Shown piece by piece: positions 1 through 9,863 of a stretch of DNA of 64,000 nt. This DNA comes from Planococcus sp. ISL-109 (GTDB lineage Bacteria; Bacillota; Bacilli; Bacillales_A; Planococcaceae): assembly GCF_018613655.1 (NCBI RefSeq), contig NZ_JAGGPW010000004.1:1039249-1103248 (forward strand), read 5' to 3'. Below the pieces are notes generated by a model. It saw only the letters and a list, made by a program, of their open reading frames with translations. It was not told the origin of the DNA and did no database searches. The translations under genes and the position numbers were made by a program. The first letter of the stretch is position 1. Each line of letters opens with the position of its first letter.

Positions 1-1
1 G

Positions 2-2974
2 GGGGTCATATGGAATTTGGCGATTATTTTCGCTGTCATCATAGTGGCAGGAGGTGTGTTCGCAGCCTCAGTCGGAGCTGGTTATTTCGCTTCGCTCGTG
101 AATGGGGAAGAACTCCGGACAGAAAAGGAAATGCTTGGGGACATCTATAGTTATGAAGAAACCTCACAATTGTACTTTGCCGACAATACGTATCTCGGTA
201 AATTACGGACCGACCTTGACCGTGAAGAAACCACTTTGGAAAATGTGTCGGATGTTGCGATTGATGCTGTGCTGGCGACAGAGGATGAATATTTTTACGA
301 ACACGAAGGCATTGTTCCAAAAGCGATCATGCGCGGCTTGTTCCAGGACGTTTCCAATTCGGATAACCAATCCGGCGGATCGACTTTGACGCAGCAATTG
401 ATCAAAAACCAAATTTTAACAAACGAAGTATCCTATGAACGAAAAGCGAAAGAAATTCTCTTGGCTATGCGCCTGGAGAAGTTCATGAACAAAGACGATA
501 TCATGGAAGCTTACTTGAACATCATCCCTTACGGACGGAACTCAGCAGGCACACCGATTGCCGGCATTGAAACGGCGGCAAAAGGAATATTCAATGTATC
601 TGCAAGCGAATTGAACCTTCCGCAAGCCGCTTTTATAGCTGGCATTCCGAAAGCTCCGTTCAGCTATACCCCGTTTGCTTCGGGCGGCGACCTAAAAGAA
701 GAAGCTGGCCTTGAGCCAGGACTTAACCGCATGAACACAGTGTTATACCGCATGCTCGAAACAGGCTATATTACAGAGGCGGAGTATCAAGAAGCACTCG
801 ACTATGATCTTGCTGCTGATTTCAGAACAGATGAAACCCGTTCATATGATGACTATCCGTTTGTGACGGCAGAACTGGAACGGCGGGCAACCCGCATCAT
901 CATGAATGTGTTAGCGGAACAAAACGGCGTCGATGCTGAAACACTGGACCAAGATCAGAACCTTTACGAGGAGTATGTAATTTTAGCAGACCGGGCTGTC
1001 CGTTCAAACGGCTACCGCATTCACTCTAGCATCAATAAAGACTTATACATTGCACAAGAAGAAACACAAAAAGCTTACCAAGGTTACGGCACGACACTTT
1101 CTGAGGAATATGTCGATGACGATGGCGAAACACAAACCCGCCAATTGCCGGTGCAAGTCGGCAGTGTGACTTTGGAAAACCAAACCGGCCGCATTTTAAG
1201 CTTTGTCGGCGGCCGTGACCACGAAGTAGAAAACTTGAACCATGCAACACAGGCTTTCCGCTCGATCGGTTCCACTGTTAAACCATTGCTCGTTTACGGT
1301 CCTGCCCTAGAAGCCGGTGTCATTGGTGCCGGCAGCCCGGTAGTGGATGTCAAGTTCACAATGGATGATAATGGCACACCTTACGAGCCAACAAACTTTA
1401 TTCCGACGAGCGAACAAGGGATCATGTCTGCGCGGGATGCGCTTGCACAATCCCAGAACCTTCCCGCCCTCAGATTGTTTGCGCAACTCCGCGATGATAT
1501 GCCCATTCAATACTTGATGGAAAATGGCTTTTCGCGCGTTACAGAAACTGACGGTGTCGTCTCCTCCGCACTTGGCGGAGGAATCGAAGGCTCTGTTGAG
1601 GAACTCGCCAACGCTTACGCGACGTTGGCAAACGGCGGAAAGTTTATCGAAGCGACAATAATCGATAAAATCGAAGATGCTGACGGCAATGTCATCTATG
1701 AACATGAGCCTGAAGCACAAGACGTATACACTCCACAAGCTTCCTATATATTGACAGATATGCTGCGCGAAGTGTTTGAAAACGACCGAGGAACAGCTAG
1801 CCGCGCCAACGGACTGTTGAATTTCAACGCAGACTTTGCCGGCAAAACAGGAACGACCCAAGCAACGCGTGATGTCTGGCTCGTTGGCTATAACCCGAAC
1901 ATTACAATGGGTGTATGGCTCGGCTACGATAAAGAACGCTACTCATTGGATAATTTCAGCAACCAAAACCTGCAGCCTTCTACACGCGTCAATCAATTAT
2001 GGGCCAATTTGATGAATACGACACACAATGTCGTACCAGACGCAATCGGCTCGAAAGATACATTCCAAGAGCCGGAGGGCATTGTTGACCGCTCCTTCTG
2101 CGGCATTTCCGGTTTTGCGCCGAGCGATGCCTGCAAGAAAGCCGGGCTTGTCCGCTCCGACTTGTTTATTGCTGATGTCATGGTGCCAGAAGACGGCGAT
2201 GACAGCTTAAGCAACGGACAATACACGACGATTAACGGCAACCGCTATGCTGCCCTATCTAGCACGCCGAGTGAATTTGTTTCTGGCGGCGGCATCGGCG
2301 TATCGGAAGAATATGTCGATCGCATGCTCGCTCCATTCGGCGGCGATGCAGGCAAGTTGTTCCCAGGAAACTCCATCTTCAAAAACGTCGTCTCCAGTGC
2401 GACGTTTGAAGCAGACAGCGTTGCCCCTGCACCTGTTGGAACGTCCATCAATGGCCGAACCATCACATGGAGCGACTCTCCTTCAAATGATGTTGTCGGT
2501 TACCGCGTGTTCCGCAGCGGCAACCGAGTCGCTTCCATTTCAGAATCAAACAGCAACTCGTATAATGCACCTGGCCCTGGTACGTATACCGTCGTCGCTG
2601 TAGATATTACCGGCAGACAATCTGCGGCATCTAATAACGTGACGATTAAAGCGCCTAAACCAGAACCAGTGCCTGAGCCTGAACCAGAACCAGCTCCGGA
2701 ACCGGAACGAGATGAAACACCGGCTCCGGCGCCTGAACGACAAGAACCTGAGGAAGAACCTGCCGAAGAACCGGCAGAAGAACCAGTAGAAGAACCAGTA
2801 GAAGAACCAGTAGAAGAACCAGTAGAAGAACCAGTAGAAGAAGAGCCTGTGGAAGAGGCGCCACCGGAAGAGCCGGAGGAAGAGCCGGAAGAGGAAGAAG
2901 CACCACCGGAAGAACCTGAGGAACCAGAAGAGCCGGACACTGACAATCCTGAAAGCGAAGAAGACGCAGCATAA
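2..2974 (+). CDS. Class A penicillin-binding protein (PBP1A family), 5' end outside window
   Basis: Bifunctional peptidoglycan glycosyltransferase/transpeptidase anchored in the membrane. The reading frame is open at the left edge, so the cytoplasmic start is missing and the first visible residues form the single transmembrane helix (nt 5-90). The glycosyltransferase domain shows the EDxxFxxHxG motif near nt 284 and GGSTLTQQLIKN near nt 375. The transpeptidase domain shows the active-site STVK (Ser codon 1271-1273), an SQN motif near nt 1450 and KTGT (Lys codon 1844-1846). A fibronectin type III-like domain lies at about nt 2405-2650. The last ~105 residues are rich in Pro and Glu and include five perfect 12-bp repeats encoding EEPV. 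The gene converges on acsA across a shared terminator. The family is certain; the exact paralogue name is not. Confidence 0.93.
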   Translation, partial: GVIWNLAIIFAVIIVAGGVFAASVGAGYFASLVNGEELRTEKEMLGDIYSYEETSQLYFADNTYLGKLRTDLDREETTLENVSDVAIDAVLATEDEYFYEHEGIVPKAIMRGLFQDVSNSDNQSGGSTLTQQLIKNQILTNEVSYERKAKEILLAMRLEKFMNKDDIMEAYLNIIPYGRNSAGTPIAGIETAAKGIFNVSASELNLPQAAFIAGIPKAPFSYTPFASGGDLKEEAGLEPGLNRMNTVLYRMLETGYITEAEYQEALDYDLAADFRTDETRSYDDYPFVTAELERRATRIIMNVLAEQNGVDAETLDQDQNLYEEYVILADRAVRSNGYRIHSSINKDLYIAQEETQKAYQGYGTTLSEEYVDDDGETQTRQLPVQVGSVTLENQTGRILSFVGGRDHEVENLNHATQAFRSIGSTVKPLLVYGPALEAGVIGAGSPVVDVKFTMDDNGTPYEPTNFIPTSEQGIMSARDALAQSQNLPALRLFAQLRDDMPIQYLMENGFSRVTETDGVVSSALGGGIEGSVEELANAYATLANGGKFIEATIIDKIEDADGNVIYEHEPEAQDVYTPQASYILTDMLREVFENDRGTASRANGLLNFNADFAGKTGTTQATRDVWLVGYNPNITMGVWLGYDKERYSLDNFSNQNLQPSTRVNQLWANLMNTTHNVVPDAIGSKDTFQEPEGIVDRSFCGISGFAPSDACKKAGLVRSDLFIADVMVPEDGDDSLSNGQYTTINGNRYAALSSTPSEFVSGGGIGVSEEYVDRMLAPFGGDAGKLFPGNSIFKNVVSSATFEADSVAPAPVGTSINGRTITWSDSPSNDVVGYRVFRSGNRVASISESNSNSYNAPGPGTYTVVAVDITGRQSAASNNVTIKAPKPEPVPEPEPEPAPEPERDETPAPAPERQEPEEEPAEEPAEEPVEEPVEEPVEEPVEEPVEEEPVEEAPPEEPEEEPEEEEAPPEEPEEPEEPDTDNPESEEDAA
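2777..2836 (+). repeat. Five tandem 12-bp repeats (EEPV codons)
   Basis: Five exact head-to-tail copies of GAAGAACCAGTA sit in the PBP coding region, each adding Glu-Glu-Pro-Val to the Pro/Glu-rich C-terminal tail. The unit is a multiple of three, so slippage would change tail length without a frameshift. Confidence 0.95.
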
Positions 2975-3010
2975 AAAAAGCCTCTCTGCATATTGCAGAG
3001 AGGCTTTTTT
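2974..3010. terminator. Bidirectional terminator between PBP gene and acsA
   Basis: Perfect inverted repeat (GCCTCTCTGCA, 3-nt loop, TGCAGAGAGGC) flanked by an A-run on the left and a T-run on the right. It can terminate both converging genes. Confidence 0.93.
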
Positions 3011-3014
3011 ATGA

Positions 3015-4736
3015 TTAATCTTCCATAGTGGACAAATCGCCAGTCGGCAGATCTAATTCCCACGCTTTCAAGACGCGGCGCATAATTTTTCCGCTTCGCG
3101 TTTTCGGAAGCTTGTCTTTAAATTCGATTTCACGCGGTGCTGCATGAGCAGCCAATCCCTTTTTGACAAATTGCTGGATGTCTTGAATCAACTCATCCGA
3201 AGGTTCGTATCCTTCGACAAGAGAAACGAACGCTTTGATGATTTCCCCGCGCACCGGATCGGGCTTGCCGATTACGCCCGCTTCAGCAACTGCCGGATGT
3301 TCAAGCAATTTGCTTTCCACTTCAAATGGCCCAACACGTTCACCTGACGTCATAATGACGTCATCTACACGCCCTTGGAACCAGAAATACCCATCTTCAT
3401 CCATATAGGCTGAGTCACCTGAAACATACCACTCACCCTTCAAAAAATACGAATCGTACTTCTGTGGGTTGTTCCAGATTTGGCGCATCATCGAAGGCCA
3501 GCCTTTTTTGATTGCCAGATTGCCCATTTGGTTCGGCGGCAATTCTTTTCCTTGATCGTCGACAATCGCCACCTCCAAGCCTGGAACCGGTTTGCCCATG
3601 GACCCCGGCTTGATGGCCATCGACGGATAATTGCAAATAACTTGCGCACCCGTTTCAGTCATCCACCATGTATCGTGGATGCGTTTATCGAAGACTTGCA
3701 CACCCCATTTGACAACTTCAGGGTTGAGCGGTTCGCCTACCGATAAAACATGGCGCAATGTGGAAAGATCGTATTCTTTCACGAGTGCATCGCCTGCGCC
3801 CATCAGCATCCGGAACGCTGTCGGTGCACTGTACCAAACCGTGACACCGAAATCTTCAATCGCCTGATACCACGCATTCGGTGAAAAGCGTCCGCCTAAG
3901 ATGACCGTTGTCACACCGTTCAGCCATGGTGAGAAGACGCCATATGCAGTTCCTGTCACCCAGCCTGGGTCAGCTGTGCACCAATAAATATCCTGCTCCT
4001 GGAAATCGAGCACCCATTTGCCGGTCTGGTATTGCTGCACCATCGCATATTGCGCGTGCAGGACTCCTTTCGGCTTGCCGGTAGAACCGGATGTATAATG
4101 AAGAACCAATCCATCTTCTTTATCCAGCCATTCAACTTCAAACTTATCTGAGCAGGAATGAAGATGCTTCAACACATCGATGTGGCCGCCGCTTTCTTCT
4201 GCACCTTCTTTTCCAACAAGGAAGATGGTTTTCAAATTCGGAAGCCGGTCTTCCGGTATACGTGATAATAGTTCCGGCGTAGTAATGATCGCTTTCGCAT
4301 CGCTATCGTCCAGGCGGTCATAAATTGCGCCTTCCATAAATGCTTCAAATAACGGTCCGACAATCAAGCCCATCTTAAGTGCTCCGAACATGAGGAAATA
4401 AAGTTCCGGTGAACGCGGCATAAAGATGAAGACGCGGTCCCCTTTTTCAAGATCGGAATGGGATTTCAAAAGATTTGCCGCCCGGTTCGTCATGCGCTTC
4501 ATCTCATAGAACGTGTAGGACTCATGACGGTTTTGGTCTTTGTAATATAGAGCGACTTTGTTTTTGCGGTCTGACTCAGCATGACGGTCAATCGCCTCAT
4601 GAGCCATATTGACTTTGCCAGTTTGGAACCAGCTAAACTCTTTTTCGACTTCAGACCAATCGAAGTGAGCTGCCTGTTCATCATAATTATGTAGATGATG
4701 CTCCCCTGGCTTTGCTGGTAAAGCTTCCACTTTCAC
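3015..4736 (-). CDS. acsA: Acetyl-CoA synthetase
   Basis: Acetate:CoA ligase (AMP-forming) that activates acetate to acetyl-CoA in the cytoplasm. The protein aligns over its whole length with B. subtilis AcsA as I remember it, including the adenylation motif YTSGSTGKPKGV and the C-terminal KTRSGKIMRR. That lysine (~residue 550) is the one acetylated by AcuA in B. subtilis. I chose the GTG at 4736 (573 aa): an AAAGGGTG ribosome-binding site lies 6 nt before it, and the N-terminus then matches the B. subtilis length of 572. A GTG three codons upstream at 4745 is in frame but overlaps the ribosome-binding site. Divergent from acuABC, which encodes its modifying enzymes. Confidence 0.96.
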   Translation of the reverse strand: MKVEALPAKPGEHHLHNYDEQAAHFDWSEVEKEFSWFQTGKVNMAHEAIDRHAESDRKNKVALYYKDQNRHESYTFYEMKRMTNRAANLLKSHSDLEKGDRVFIFMPRSPELYFLMFGALKMGLIVGPLFEAFMEGAIYDRLDDSDAKAIITTPELLSRIPEDRLPNLKTIFLVGKEGAEESGGHIDVLKHLHSCSDKFEVEWLDKEDGLVLHYTSGSTGKPKGVLHAQYAMVQQYQTGKWVLDFQEQDIYWCTADPGWVTGTAYGVFSPWLNGVTTVILGGRFSPNAWYQAIEDFGVTVWYSAPTAFRMLMGAGDALVKEYDLSTLRHVLSVGEPLNPEVVKWGVQVFDKRIHDTWWMTETGAQVICNYPSMAIKPGSMGKPVPGLEVAIVDDQGKELPPNQMGNLAIKKGWPSMMRQIWNNPQKYDSYFLKGEWYVSGDSAYMDEDGYFWFQGRVDDVIMTSGERVGPFEVESKLLEHPAVAEAGVIGKPDPVRGEIIKAFVSLVEGYEPSDELIQDIQQFVKKGLAAHAAPREIEFKDKLPKTRSGKIMRRVLKAWELDLPTGDLSTMED

Positions 4737-4865
4737 ATCAATCACCCTTTCTCTCTGTTTCTATATATTCTACCTCAACCTTTGGACGAATTGCGAATTA
4801 TTTTAATTTTTTAGAAAATACCGTTAATTTACCTAAGCAACTTTCTTTTCACTCACCTCTTCATG

Positions 4866-4871
4866 TATAAT
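4866..4871 (+). promoter_or_regulatory. -10 element of a probable acuABC promoter
   Basis: A perfect TATAAT lies 32 bp before the acuA start codon. I see no good -35 hexamer at 16-18 bp. The 160-bp acsA-acuA gap must hold promoters for both directions. I looked for a cre site here, as known in B. subtilis, and found no convincing match. Confidence 0.45.
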
Positions 4872-4902
4872 GAATCTAATTGCAACCACAGGCGGTGAAA
4901 TG

Positions 4903-5535
4903 ATGGAACATAAAAAATTATATAATGCGATGGAATTGAAAACGAAACACGGCATTCTCGTCATCGAAGGGCCTGTCCCGTCAAGGGAACTGAAGGAACT
5001 TGATTTCCACGAACACTTAGTCGCTTTCCGGCCTCCGGAACAGCAGCACAAAGCCTTGACGGAAATCGCTGACTTGCCGGAAGGGCGCATCCTGATTGCG
5101 CGGGACCGAAATACCATTGTCGGTTATGTAACATATCTGTATCCCGATCCACTCGAGCGCTGGTCAGAAGGAAAAATGGAAAACCTGATCGAACTTGGCG
5201 CCATTGAAGTGATTCCGAAATACCGCGGCGCCGGCGTCGGCAAAGCGCTTATCCAAGTATCCATGATGGACGATGCCTTTGAGGACTTCATTTGCATAAC
5301 AACAGAATATTACTGGCATTGGGATTTGAAAGGCACCGGACTGAACGTCTGGGAATACCGGAAGATCATGGAAAAAATGATGCAAGCGGGCGGACTTGAA
5401 TATTTCGCTACGGACGATCCCGAAATCAGTTCCCATCCGGCCAACACGCTGATGGCACGGATCGGCTCGCGCGTCGATCCCGAGTCAATCCAAAAGTTCG
5501 ATCAGCTGCGATTCATGAATCGCTATATGTACTGA
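4903..5535 (+). CDS. acuA: Acetoin utilization protein AcuA, protein acetyltransferase of AcsA
   Basis: GNAT-family lysine acetyltransferase. In B. subtilis AcuA inactivates AcsA by acetylating its C-terminal lysine. The protein is 210 aa, the family length, with the conserved segment AFRPPEQQHKAL, a GNAT acetyl-CoA-binding loop RGAGVGKALI (~residues 107-116) and the C-terminal HPANTLMARIG. The ATG at 4903 was preferred because AGGCGG lies 5 nt upstream; an in-frame ATG at 4870 would add 11 residues but overlaps the -10 element. It is the first gene of acuABC and faces acsA, its target. Confidence 0.95.
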   Translation: MEHKKLYNAMELKTKHGILVIEGPVPSRELKELDFHEHLVAFRPPEQQHKALTEIADLPEGRILIARDRNTIVGYVTYLYPDPLERWSEGKMENLIELGAIEVIPKYRGAGVGKALIQVSMMDDAFEDFICITTEYYWHWDLKGTGLNVWEYRKIMEKMMQAGGLEYFATDDPEISSHPANTLMARIGSRVDPESIQKFDQLRFMNRYMY

Positions 5536-5555
5536 CAGATTAAAGGGGTGTTTGT

Positions 5556-6194
5556 ATGCTAGTCGAAGAAATCATGAAGAAAGAAATTTTTACGCTTCGT
5601 TCAGATCAGACCGTACAAGACGTGATGAACCTGTTCGAGGAGAAACGGATCCGTCATGCTCCAATTGTCGATGACGGCAAAGTCGTTGGAATTGTCACCG
5701 ACCGCGATTTGAAAGATGCGACGCCATCCATGTTCACTGTTACTCCTAAAGGGGAACCGTATAAAAAGAAAGTGGCGGATATTATGACCAAAAATCCGAT
5801 CACCGTACATCCGCTGGACTTTGTAGAAGAAATCGCCTTAGTCTTCTACGAACAGAAAATCGGGTGCCTGCCAGTCGTCAGCAACAATCAGCTTGTCGGA
5901 TTTTTAACGGAAACCGATTTGCTCTATACGTATATCGAGTTGACCGGCGCACACCAGCCCGGTTCCCAAATCGAAATCAAAGTACCAAACCGCTCGGGCA
6001 CTTTATATGAAGTAAGCAAAGTGTTTTACGATCACAAAGTAAACGTCTTGAGTGTTCTCGTATACCCTGACCGTAAAGACAATTCCAATAAAATTTTGGC
6101 ATTCCGGATCAAAACGATGAACCCCATCTCAATCATTGACGATCTCCGAAAAAAAGGATTTGATGTCTTATGGCCAAATCTTCATCAGGAATAA
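5556..6194 (+). CDS. acuB: CBS-ACT domain protein AcuB
   Basis: Predicted nucleotide- or ligand-sensing regulatory protein of the acuABC operon; its molecular role is not settled. At 212 aa it contains two CBS motifs (about residues 1-60 and 75-130, with TDRDL and TETDL ends) followed by an ACT domain (about residues 140-212). The start ATG has an AAAGGGGTG ribosome-binding site 5 nt upstream. The 3' end overlaps acuC by 25 bp, implying translational coupling. Confidence 0.93.
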   Translation: MLVEEIMKKEIFTLRSDQTVQDVMNLFEEKRIRHAPIVDDGKVVGIVTDRDLKDATPSMFTVTPKGEPYKKKVADIMTKNPITVHPLDFVEEIALVFYEQKIGCLPVVSNNQLVGFLTETDLLYTYIELTGAHQPGSQIEIKVPNRSGTLYEVSKVFYDHKVNVLSVLVYPDRKDNSNKILAFRIKTMNPISIIDDLRKKGFDVLWPNLHQE

Positions 6195-7345
6195 AAAAAC
6201 ACGCCGTCTTCATTTTTTCAGAAGATCAATTGGGGTACAAATTTTCTGAAACGCATCCATTCAACCAGAAGCGTCTTATTTTGACGATCGACCTGTTGCG
6301 GGAAATGGACGCTCTTCCTGACGACTTAATCATACCGGCCCGAACGGCTACGGATGAGGAATTGCTGCTCGCGCATGATCAGCGCTATATCGATGTCGTC
6401 AAAAAAGCCAGCCGCGGTGAAATCACATCCGAAGTTGGAGAAGGATACGGCATCGGTACAGAAGATACGCCTATCTTTGAAAATATGCATGAAGCAAGCG
6501 CCCGTTTAGTCGGCGGCACACTGACAGCTGTCGACCAAGTAATGGAAGGCAAAGCAGAACATGCATTAAATCTCGGTGGCGGCTTGCACCATGGCTTCCG
6601 CGGAAAAGCATCGGGCTTTTGTATTTACAATGACAGCTCGGTCGCCATCCATTATTTAAAGCAAAAATACGGCGCCCGTGTCCTCTATATCGACACTGAT
6701 GCTCACCACGGAGATGGCGTGCAATGGTGCTTTTACGACGATCCGGATGTCTGCACGGTCTCCATCCATGAAACGGGACGCTATTTGTTCCCAGGCACCG
6801 GCAATATCAACGAACGCGGAAGCGGACAAGGCTACGGGACATCGTTCAATTTTCCGATTGACGCGTTTACCGAGGATGAATCGTTTCTCGAGATTTACCG
6901 AACGTCCATGCGGGAAATTATGGAGCATTTCAAACCCGATGTCATTTTGAGCCAAAATGGCGCCGATGCCCATTATCTGGACCCCTTAACGCATTTATGC
7001 AGCACGATGGAAATCTACCGGGAAATCCCTAAAATCGCCCATGAGCTGGCACATGAATACTGTGATGGCAAATGGATCGCAGTCGGCGGCGGCGGTTACG
7101 ACATTTGGCGCGTCGTTCCCAGAGCCTGGTCGTTATTATGGATGGAGATGAACAATTACCCGTCTCCGAGCGGCAAACTCCCGGAACCATGGCTCGAACG
7201 CTGGCAAGCGGAATCGCCCGTTGCGCTCATCGAAACGTGGGAAGACCCGAAAACTATGTATAAGCCCATTCCACGGAAAGCTGAAATCGCCGAAAAAAAC
7301 CAGCAAATGCTCGACAAAGCTTTGTATATGATCCGCAATCAATAG
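6170..7345 (+). CDS. acuC: Acetoin utilization protein AcuC, histone deacetylase-family lysine deacetylase
   Basis: Zinc-dependent deacylase that in B. subtilis removes the acetyl group placed on AcsA by AcuA. The 391-residue protein shows the class I/II deacetylase signatures: the HH pair in GGGLHHGF, the metal-binding IDTDAHHGDGVQ, HETGRYLFPGTG, and the late aspartate in NGADAHYLDPL. The start lies inside the end of acuB; an AAAAGGA sits 11 nt upstream. The gene is followed by a long hairpin shared with ccpA. AcsA, AcuA and AcuC together give a complete acetylation switch in this 4.3-kb segment. Confidence 0.95.
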   Translation: MAKSSSGIKKHAVFIFSEDQLGYKFSETHPFNQKRLILTIDLLREMDALPDDLIIPARTATDEELLLAHDQRYIDVVKKASRGEITSEVGEGYGIGTEDTPIFENMHEASARLVGGTLTAVDQVMEGKAEHALNLGGGLHHGFRGKASGFCIYNDSSVAIHYLKQKYGARVLYIDTDAHHGDGVQWCFYDDPDVCTVSIHETGRYLFPGTGNINERGSGQGYGTSFNFPIDAFTEDESFLEIYRTSMREIMEHFKPDVILSQNGADAHYLDPLTHLCSTMEIYREIPKIAHELAHEYCDGKWIAVGGGGYDIWRVVPRAWSLLWMEMNNYPSPSGKLPEPWLERWQAESPVALIETWEDPKTMYKPIPRKAEIAEKNQQMLDKALYMIRNQ

Positions 7346-7390
7346 AATTCGCTTTTTTAGTCGGAATATTCCGTATTTTAAAAAAGCATA

Positions 7391-7447
7391 AAAACCCGCC
7401 GTTTCTGATGGATTGAAATCTAATCCTGTCAGAAACGGCGGGTTTTT
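7391..7447. terminator. Bidirectional terminator between acuC and ccpA
   Basis: An 18-bp inverted repeat (AAAACCCGCCGTTTCTGA and its complement) with a 20-nt loop, A-run on the left and T-run on the right. Confidence 0.92.
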
Positions 7448-7472
7448 GCGTGAACACCTTATTAAAGCGATC

Positions 7473-8468
7473 TTAATGCTTTGTGGACTGGCGTTCTTCT
7501 ATGCGATACGGAAGCACTACTTGTTTTTCTTCGATTTCTTCATTGTTCATGTATTTGGTCAGCAGGCGCATAGAAACCGCCCCAATGTCGTACAACGGCA
7601 AAGCAACTGCCGTCAGCATCGGCCGCGCCATGCGTGCCAATTTAGAGTTCTCGTAAGTGATGATTTCCACATCGTCCGGAATCCGTTTGCCGAGCGCTTC
7701 CACTTCGTGGATAACGCCAATTGACATTTCATCGTTGCTGACGAAGTAAGCTGTCGGTTCAACTGCTTGTAAAGAACGGACCGCTTCCTTTCCTTCTTCA
7801 TAGGAATTGTTGCATTCGACGACCAATCTTTCATCGTAGCTGATGCCTGCTTCTTTCAATGCATCCTGGTACGCTTTTAATTTGTGTTCGCGGTTGATTT
7901 CAGAAGTAAGCGGCCCTGAAATATAAGCGATTTTTTTATGGCCGCTATCGATGAACTTTTGGACTGCTTCGAACGCAGCTGCATAATAGTCAATATTGAC
8001 AGAAGCGATTGAAGCTGTGTCATCGATCGATGCTGCAAGCACAATCGGGGTTGGAGAGCGTTCCATTTCTTTACGCAGTTCGCCTGAAATAACATCGCTC
8101 ATGAATACGATGCCGTCCACTTGTTTGCCGAGCATCGTTTCAAGCAATTGCAATTCTTTGTTCGGGTTTTGATCGGAATTCGACAAAATGATATTGTATC
8201 GGTACATTGTTGCGATATCCTCAATGCCCCTAGCCAGTTCAGAATACGTGCTATTGGAAATATCGGGGATAATGACGCCGACCGTTGTCGTCTTTTTGCT
8301 CGCCAGTCCACGTGCTACTGCATTTGGGCGATAGCCGAGCTCTTCAATCACTTTCAATACTTTTTTTCTAGTGGCTGGCTTTACGTTTTGATTTCCATTG
8401 ACTACTCGGGATACCGTAGCCATGGAAACATTCGCTTCGCGCGCCACATCATAAATCGTAACGGTCAT
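7473..8468 (-). CDS. ccpA: Catabolite control protein A
   Basis: LacI/GalR-family global regulator of carbon catabolite repression, acting with Ser-phosphorylated HPr at cre sites. The N-terminal helix-turn-helix [20 protein letters not shown] (~residues 6-25) and hinge segment [15 protein letters not shown] match CcpA almost exactly, and the effector domain contains [14 protein letters not shown] and [10 protein letters not shown]. Length 331 aa fits the family. An AGGAGGG ribosome-binding site lies 6 nt before the ATG. It lies downstream of aroA on the same strand with a terminator and its own predicted promoter between them. Confidence 0.97.
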   Translation of the reverse strand: MTVTIYDVAREANVSMATVSRVVNGNQNVKPATRKKVLKVIEELGYRPNAVARGLASKKTTTVGVIIPDISNSTYSELARGIEDIATMYRYNIILSNSDQNPNKELQLLETMLGKQVDGIVFMSDVISGELRKEMERSPTPIVLAASIDDTASIASVNIDYYAAAFEAVQKFIDSGHKKIAYISGPLTSEINREHKLKAYQDALKEAGISYDERLVVECNNSYEEGKEAVRSLQAVEPTAYFVSNDEMSIGVIHEVEALGKRIPDDVEIITYENSKLARMARPMLTAVALPLYDIGAVSMRLLTKYMNNEEIEEKQVVLPYRIEERQSTKH

Positions 8469-8499
8469 AATGCACCCTCCTGTTCCATTCTTTCATTCA

Positions 8500-8529
8500 A
8501 TCATACGATAATCACTTTGTGAATATCAA
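8500..8529 (-). promoter_or_regulatory. Predicted sigma-A promoter of ccpA
   Basis: On the minus strand TTGATA (8524-8529), an 18-bp spacer and TATGAT (8500-8505), placing the start about 25 nt before ccpA. Each hexamer matches the consensus at five of six positions. Confidence 0.5.
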
Positions 8530-8634
8530 CACTTATTATGTATTGTAGCAATGCGATTAGCGAAAGTTCATGAAACTGTTCATCTTTTCCACTTTTCTTC
8601 TTCTTTTTGACCGAAACAGTCATGAAAAAAAGAA

Positions 8635-8659
8635 AAAAGCCGGAGCAAGTCCGGCTTTT
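8635..8659 (-). terminator. Terminator downstream of aroA
   Basis: Ten-bp stem (AAAAGCCGGA/TCCGGCTTTT) with a 5-nt loop directly after the aroA stop, followed by a T-run on the minus strand. It should reduce read-through into ccpA. Confidence 0.88.
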
Positions 8660-8661
8660 CC

Positions 8662-9747
8662 TTATACTTTCAATTCGTATTGCTTCATGAATTTCATTAG
8701 AGAATCGTAGTATTCATCGAATTGCGGCAAGCTCATTTGCTGCTGCGCATCAGATAATGCAACCGCTGGATCCGGGTGAACTTCAGCCATTACCCCATCA
8801 GCTCCGATTGCGATTGCCGCTTTAGCAGCTGGCAATAGCAAATCACGGCGGCCAGTAGAATGCGTCACATCGACAAAGACCGGCAAATGCGTTTCTTGCT
8901 TCAAGATCGGCACTGCGGAAATATCGAGCGTGTTGCGCGTCGCTTTTTCGTATGTGCGGATGCCGCGCTCGCAAAGGATGATTTGGTCATTTCCGTTAGC
9001 GATGATGTACTCCGCTGCTTTGATGAACTCATCAACAGTTGCCGACATGCCACGCTTCAAGAGTACTGGCTTGTTGATGGACCCAACCGCTTTCAGTAGC
9101 TCAAAGTTCTGCATATTGCGCGCGCCGACTTGGACGACATCTACGTAATCCAATGCTTCTTCAAGGTGGTGAGGCGTGACGATTTCAGAAACGACTCCCA
9201 GATTATATTGATCAGCTGCTTTTTTAAGCATTTTCAAGCCTTCTAAACCAAGTCCCTGGAAATCATATGGCGATGTACGCGGCTTGTATGCCCCGCCTCG
9301 GATCAGCTTCAGGCCTTTCGCATTGATGGCTTGGGCCACTTGATCGACTTGTTCTTGCGACTCGACTGCACAAGGGCCAAAAATGAAGGACGGTGTACCT
9401 TGTCCGATATGTTCGCCATTGACCGAAACGATCGTATCTTCTGCTTTTTTCTTACGTGAAACAAGAAGCGCTTTGCGGCTATCTTCTTCTTGCATATCCA
9501 AAGCGGATTTGAAGATCTCTTTGAAAATATGATCAACAGTTTTTTGATCCAAAGGACCATTATTATTGTCTTTCAATAAGTTCAACATATGGCGTTCGCG
9601 TAATGGATCGTATTTTGTTGCACCTTGTTTTTCTTTGATTTTCCCGATCTCTTGTATCACGGAAGCTCGCTCGTTGATAAGAGATAGAATTTGCAGGTTG
9701 ACTGCATCCACTTTTTCTCTAAGTTGCTCTAATTCGATATGACTCAT
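8662..9747 (-). CDS. aroA: Bifunctional chorismate mutase / 3-deoxy-7-phosphoheptulonate synthase
   Basis: Catalyses the first step of the shikimate pathway (phosphoenolpyruvate plus erythrose 4-phosphate to DAHP) and carries an N-terminal AroQ-type chorismate mutase domain for feedback control. Residues ~1-88 are the helical mutase domain ([17 protein letters not shown]..., [10 protein letters not shown]); residues ~105-355 are a type I-beta DAHP synthase with [25 protein letters not shown] and [11 protein letters not shown]. The 361 aa match the B. subtilis AroA(G) type. An AAAGGGGA ribosome-binding site precedes the ATG by 8 nt. The symbol follows B. subtilis usage; this is not EPSP synthase. 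Confidence 0.96.
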   Translation of the reverse strand: MSHIELEQLREKVDAVNLQILSLINERASVIQEIGKIKEKQGATKYDPLRERHMLNLLKDNNNGPLDQKTVDHIFKEIFKSALDMQEEDSRKALLVSRKKKAEDTIVSVNGEHIGQGTPSFIFGPCAVESQEQVDQVAQAINAKGLKLIRGGAYKPRTSPYDFQGLGLEGLKMLKKAADQYNLGVVSEIVTPHHLEEALDYVDVVQVGARNMQNFELLKAVGSINKPVLLKRGMSATVDEFIKAAEYIIANGNDQIILCERGIRTYEKATRNTLDISAVPILKQETHLPVFVDVTHSTGRRDLLLPAAKAAIAIGADGVMAEVHPDPAVALSDAQQQMSLPQFDEYYDSLMKFMKQYELKV

Positions 9748-9809
9748 TCTCCACTTCCCCTTTCAAGAGTGACCCTTTAGTAGGTGTCTCATCTTATCAT
9801 GATATGACC

Positions 9810-9838
9810 ATTATAAACAAATTATTCAGCAAAGTCAC
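9810..9838 (-). promoter_or_regulatory. Predicted sigma-A promoter of aroA (and possibly aroA-ccpA)
   Basis: On the minus strand GTGACT (9833-9838), a 17-bp spacer and a perfect TATAAT (9810-9815), giving a leader of about 55 nt before aroA. Confidence 0.6.
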
Positions 9839-9863
9839 GGAATATGTTTAGCGATTCAACGCA

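Noticed and set aside
2500..3063. Ser/Gly-rich and Leu/Val-rich open frames antisense to the PBP tail
   Set aside because: They are mirror images of the GAAGAACCAGTA repeats and lack ribosome-binding sites; the sense frame is a known enzyme.
4737..4902. cre site between acsA and acuA
   Set aside because: Expected from B. subtilis, but no sequence here matches the cre consensus well enough; AAATACCGTTAATT keeps only the core.
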